A stretch of 64,000 bases of DNA from Alteromonadaceae bacterium 2753L.S.0a.02 (GTDB lineage Bacteria; Pseudomonadota; Gammaproteobacteria; Pseudomonadales; Cellvibrionaceae). The stretch covers positions 1,575,001 to 1,639,000 of the forward strand of contig VISH01000002.1 of the NCBI GenBank assembly GCA_007827375.1, given 5' to 3'. Positions 61,799-64,000 of the stretch are shown piece after piece; within the stretch, counting starts at the first letter, position 1; each line of letters begins with the position of its first letter. Position numbers and translations under genes: made by a program. The notes beneath the pieces are model-generated. The model saw only the letters and a program-made list of their open reading frames with translations. It did no database searches and was not told the origin of the DNA.

Positions 61799-62800
61799 AT
61801 GAGAACGTACCTTCGAGCGGTAGCCAAATTCTCCGCCCTGATTTGTTTCTTCAGTCTCCCGCTGACAGTTTACGCAACTGTGACGACTGAGCGCAGTGCA
61901 GATCAAATACTTTCCCGACTATCCAGTGCCATGCGTGAGCTCAGCTATCAGGGTGTGCTCACTTTTGAGCATGGTGGCCGCATGGAAACCATGCACACAG
62001 CCCACCTAGTGATCGATGGAGTTGAATTTGAAAGTTACACACATCTCAATGGACCAGAAAGGCAGCATGCGCGAATAGGGCGCGAAGTGAGTTGTGAAAC
62101 TCTGGGAGGGCGTTTACTAAGTGGAGCCGTACTCGCCAACGGCAAAGGTACCCAACGCTTTCAGGATTACTATCAGTTTTATTTAAAGGGCTATGATCGC
62201 GTTGCCGGGCGAAAAGTGGCGGTATTGCAAATTCTGCCAAAAGACCAGCATCGCTACGGTATGAGCCTTGGTGTTGATGTAGAGTCCGGCGTGCTTCTAA
62301 AATATTTGATCATGCTACCCAATCGCGCCTTAGAACGGATTCAGTTCGTAGCGTTCGAGTTACAGCCAGATTACAGCGATGCCGAGTTGCAACAGTTCAC
62401 TAATAATGCAACCTTGTTGCGCCCCTGTCGCCCTCCCGAAGTTGCTCAAGTGGCACAAATTTCCTCTGACTTCGACTGGGCGCCCACGTGGCAGCCGCCG
62501 GGGTTTGTTCTGGCGGGCAGTCACCTCACTGAACAAGATGGCATGGTTTATACCTACACAGATGGTCTATCATCCTACTCGGTATTTATTAATCCCGATT
62601 TGGTTAAAAAAGGTGATTCCGACACAAAAATTCCACAAGGAGTAGCGCAGCGCGGTGCCACATTGGTGCTTATGTCGCTACAATCCATTGGCAATGAATA
62701 TGTTCATGTTTCACTTGTGGGTGAGGTGCCGGAACAAACTGCGGGAATGATCCTAAATTCGGTCGCTCATCGCGGTGGATCCGGTATTAGCGCGCAGTAA
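61799..62800 (+). CDS. rseB: Sigma-E regulatory protein RseB/MucB
   Basis: A 333-residue periplasmic protein that binds RseA and senses lipopolysaccharide-type signals. A signal peptide occupies about residues 1-27. The two MucB/RseB domains follow (LSSAMRELSYQGVLTFEHGG to about 210, then DFDWAPTWQPPGFVLAG to the end). 60 bp after rseA. Confidence 0.93.
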   Translation: MRTYLRAVAKFSALICFFSLPLTVYATVTTERSADQILSRLSSAMRELSYQGVLTFEHGGRMETMHTAHLVIDGVEFESYTHLNGPERQHARIGREVSCETLGGRLLSGAVLANGKGTQRFQDYYQFYLKGYDRVAGRKVAVLQILPKDQHRYGMSLGVDVESGVLLKYLIMLPNRALERIQFVAFELQPDYSDAELQQFTNNATLLRPCRPPEVAQVAQISSDFDWAPTWQPPGFVLAGSHLTEQDGMVYTYTDGLSSYSVFINPDLVKKGDSDTKIPQGVAQRGATLVLMSLQSIGNEYVHVSLVGEVPEQTAGMILNSVAHRGGSGISAQ

Positions 62801-62820
62801 AGGATCGTTGGGTACCTGCT

Positions 62821-63285
62821 ATGTTGACAGAATCTGGCAAAGTGCTCGCCGTTGAATCCAACGGTGTTTGGGTGGAGACCCTGAAAACATCCACCTGTGC
62901 ACAATGCCGCGCAAAAAACGCTTGTGGGCAACGGTTACTGGCTTCCAGCGACGCCTATACGAGGGTTCACGTCGATTTGCCTGCTGAATTCGCGAACCTC
63001 CAGCCGGGTGATGAGGTGTTATTGGGTATTGATGAATCTGCGTTTGTGTCGGGTGTGCTGATTTCCTACGGTATTCCCCTATCAGCTATGCTATTAGCGG
63101 TGTTAGGCGTTTCCCGTGTGTCTGACACAGAACTTTTTCTCGTTGTAGCGGCACTTTCAGGCTTATTATTTGGTGGCTTGATTGTCAGGTTGTTTGCCCG
63201 CACATTAACTGCCAATAACTGCTACAAGGCGCGTTTACTCTCCCGGGCGAACAACCTTCAAGCGCGCCCAGTTAACCTACATTAA
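62821..63285 (+). CDS. rseC: RseC/MucC family protein
   Basis: A 154-residue inner-membrane protein of the RseC family with two membrane segments (about 75-95 and 100-122). Cysteines lie in STCAQCRAKNACGQ near the N-terminus. RseC is associated with SoxR reduction in E. coli and with sigma-E control. 20 bp after rseB. Confidence 0.9.
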   Translation: MLTESGKVLAVESNGVWVETLKTSTCAQCRAKNACGQRLLASSDAYTRVHVDLPAEFANLQPGDEVLLGIDESAFVSGVLISYGIPLSAMLLAVLGVSRVSDTELFLVVAALSGLLFGGLIVRLFARTLTANNCYKARLLSRANNLQARPVNLH

Positions 63286-63302
63286 ATTAAGGGGCTCTTG
63301 GA

Positions 63303-64000
63303 GTGCGACCTTCATCTTGTTTCCGTATTTTATTCTGCCTGATGCTCGTTTTGCCATGCGTGACATCTGCTGCAAATTATAATCTTCCCGATTTTCGACC
63401 CCTGATAGAAAAAACTTCGCCAGCAGTGGTTAAGATAAACACAACTACCAAAGTGACGCCCGGGTCGTTGCAGCTTCCTCCTGGGCATCAGATCCCAGAT
63501 ATATTCCGTCACTTGTTTGAACCGCGAGAGCTACCGGAGCGCAATATGCACTCGATGGGCTCGGGGTTTTTCATATCCAACGACGGCTACTTGTTAACCA
63601 ACAATCACGTAATTGAAGACGCCGATAAAATCATGGTGCGCCTCGTAGATCGTCGCGAATACGAGGCTATCGTGATTGGTACCGATTCACGCTCCGATCT
63701 TGCGCTACTCAAAGTGGATGAGGAAAAGTTACCTTTTCTCGAGTTGGCAACGCGAGACGACCTGCAAATCGGGGAGTGGGTGGTGGCGATCGGTTCACCG
63801 TTTGGCCTGGATTTCTCGGCGAGCGCCGGCATAGTCAGTGCCATTGGGCGCAGCATTCCCACCGAACGCAATGAAAACTACGTACCGTTTATTCAGACCG
63901 ACGTAGCGATCAACCCAGGTAACTCCGGCGGCCCACTTTTCAACCTTGATGGCAAGGTTGTGGGGGTTAATTCCCAGATATACACCCGTTCTGGGGGGTC
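63303..64000 (+). CDS. mucD: Periplasmic serine protease MucD/DegQ-type, cut by window edge
   Basis: The first 232 codons of a trypsin-like HtrA protease. Start GTG 63303, with AAGGGG 9-14 nt upstream; an ATG at 63342 would cut the signal peptide. After the signal, the triad is seen as TNNHVIED (His), SDLALLKV (Asp) and NPGNSGGPL (Ser). PDZ domains would follow outside the window. Fifth gene of the rpoE operon, as in pseudomonads. Confidence 0.92.
   Translation, partial: MRPSSCFRILFCLMLVLPCVTSAANYNLPDFRPLIEKTSPAVVKINTTTKVTPGSLQLPPGHQIPDIFRHLFEPRELPERNMHSMGSGFFISNDGYLLTNNHVIEDADKIMVRLVDRREYEAIVIGTDSRSDLALLKVDEEKLPFLELATRDDLQIGEWVVAIGSPFGLDFSASAGIVSAIGRSIPTERNENYVPFIQTDVAINPGNSGGPLFNLDGKVVGVNSQIYTRSGG

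Overview
The window reads as an ordinary chromosomal stretch of a gammaproteobacterium. Gene order and protein style fit the Cellvibrionaceae (Saccharophagus/Teredinibacter-like). Examples are gspAB, epmC next to pdxB, ffh-rpsP-rimM-trmD-rplS, dsbC-hom-thrC-recJ, prfB-lysS-ung and nadB//rpoE-rseA-rseB-rseC-mucD. The family-level assignment is inference from content, not from a search. No phage, plasmid, insertion sequence, rRNA or CRISPR array is visible. Both edges cut a gene: an unknown coiled-coil protein on the left and a MucD/DegQ-type protease on the right.

Layout. 0-4.2 kb: left-edge coiled-coil protein, then gspB and gspA (type II secretion assembly) on the minus strand. 4.4-9.4 kb: small genes (DUF2721, cupin, gcvR, yheU, an unknown, rlmM, ABM-like, tusA-like, an unknown). 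9.5-14.2 kb: epmC, a 5'-3' exonuclease, pdxB and an NAD-kinase-like/methyltransferase fusion, tightly packed. 14.2-20.2 kb: a PAS-GGDEF-EAL protein, an unknown with alaA, msrB with a 3-methyladenine glycosylase-like gene, and a membrane-anchored unknown. 20.4-26.2 kb: tRNA-Glu and tRNA-Gly, an ABC exporter pair, queF, a membrane adenylate cyclase and a second coiled-coil protein. 26.4-27.1 kb: tRNA-Ser followed by an unusual inverted and tandem repeat block. 27.1-30.5 kb: a five-gene, partly overlapping operon (DedA, ATP-grasp, DoxX-like, DinB-like, NRDE/TANGO2). 30.5-35.4 kb: a tandem T-fold protein, a NIF3-like protein, DUF3135, a Nudix hydrolase with a structured leader, a CorC/HlyC-type protein and a CcsA-like protein. 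35.6-46.6 kb: the translation cluster, dsbC, hom, thrC, a NIT-like membrane protein, recJ and a small His/Cys-rich protein. 46.7-57.4 kb: a VolA/Pla-1-type lipase lipoprotein, prfB with its programmed frameshift, lysS, ung, pckA, an HDOD protein and ygfZ. 57.5-64 kb: sdhE-ygfX, nadB, and the envelope-stress operon rpoE-rseA-rseB-rseC-mucD behind a good sigma-E-type promoter.

Most of the content is housekeeping. The parts least explained by known biology are the DedA/ATP-grasp/DoxX/DinB/NRDE operon, the 32-bp perfect inverted repeat that includes the 3' end of tRNA-Ser together with its 139-bp duplicated unit, the kinase-methyltransferase fusion after pdxB, the 13-bp hairpin in a long rpoE-rseA gap, and a shared ESE-x-CI-x-x-LEDEL signature in two coiled-coil proteins 24 kb apart.
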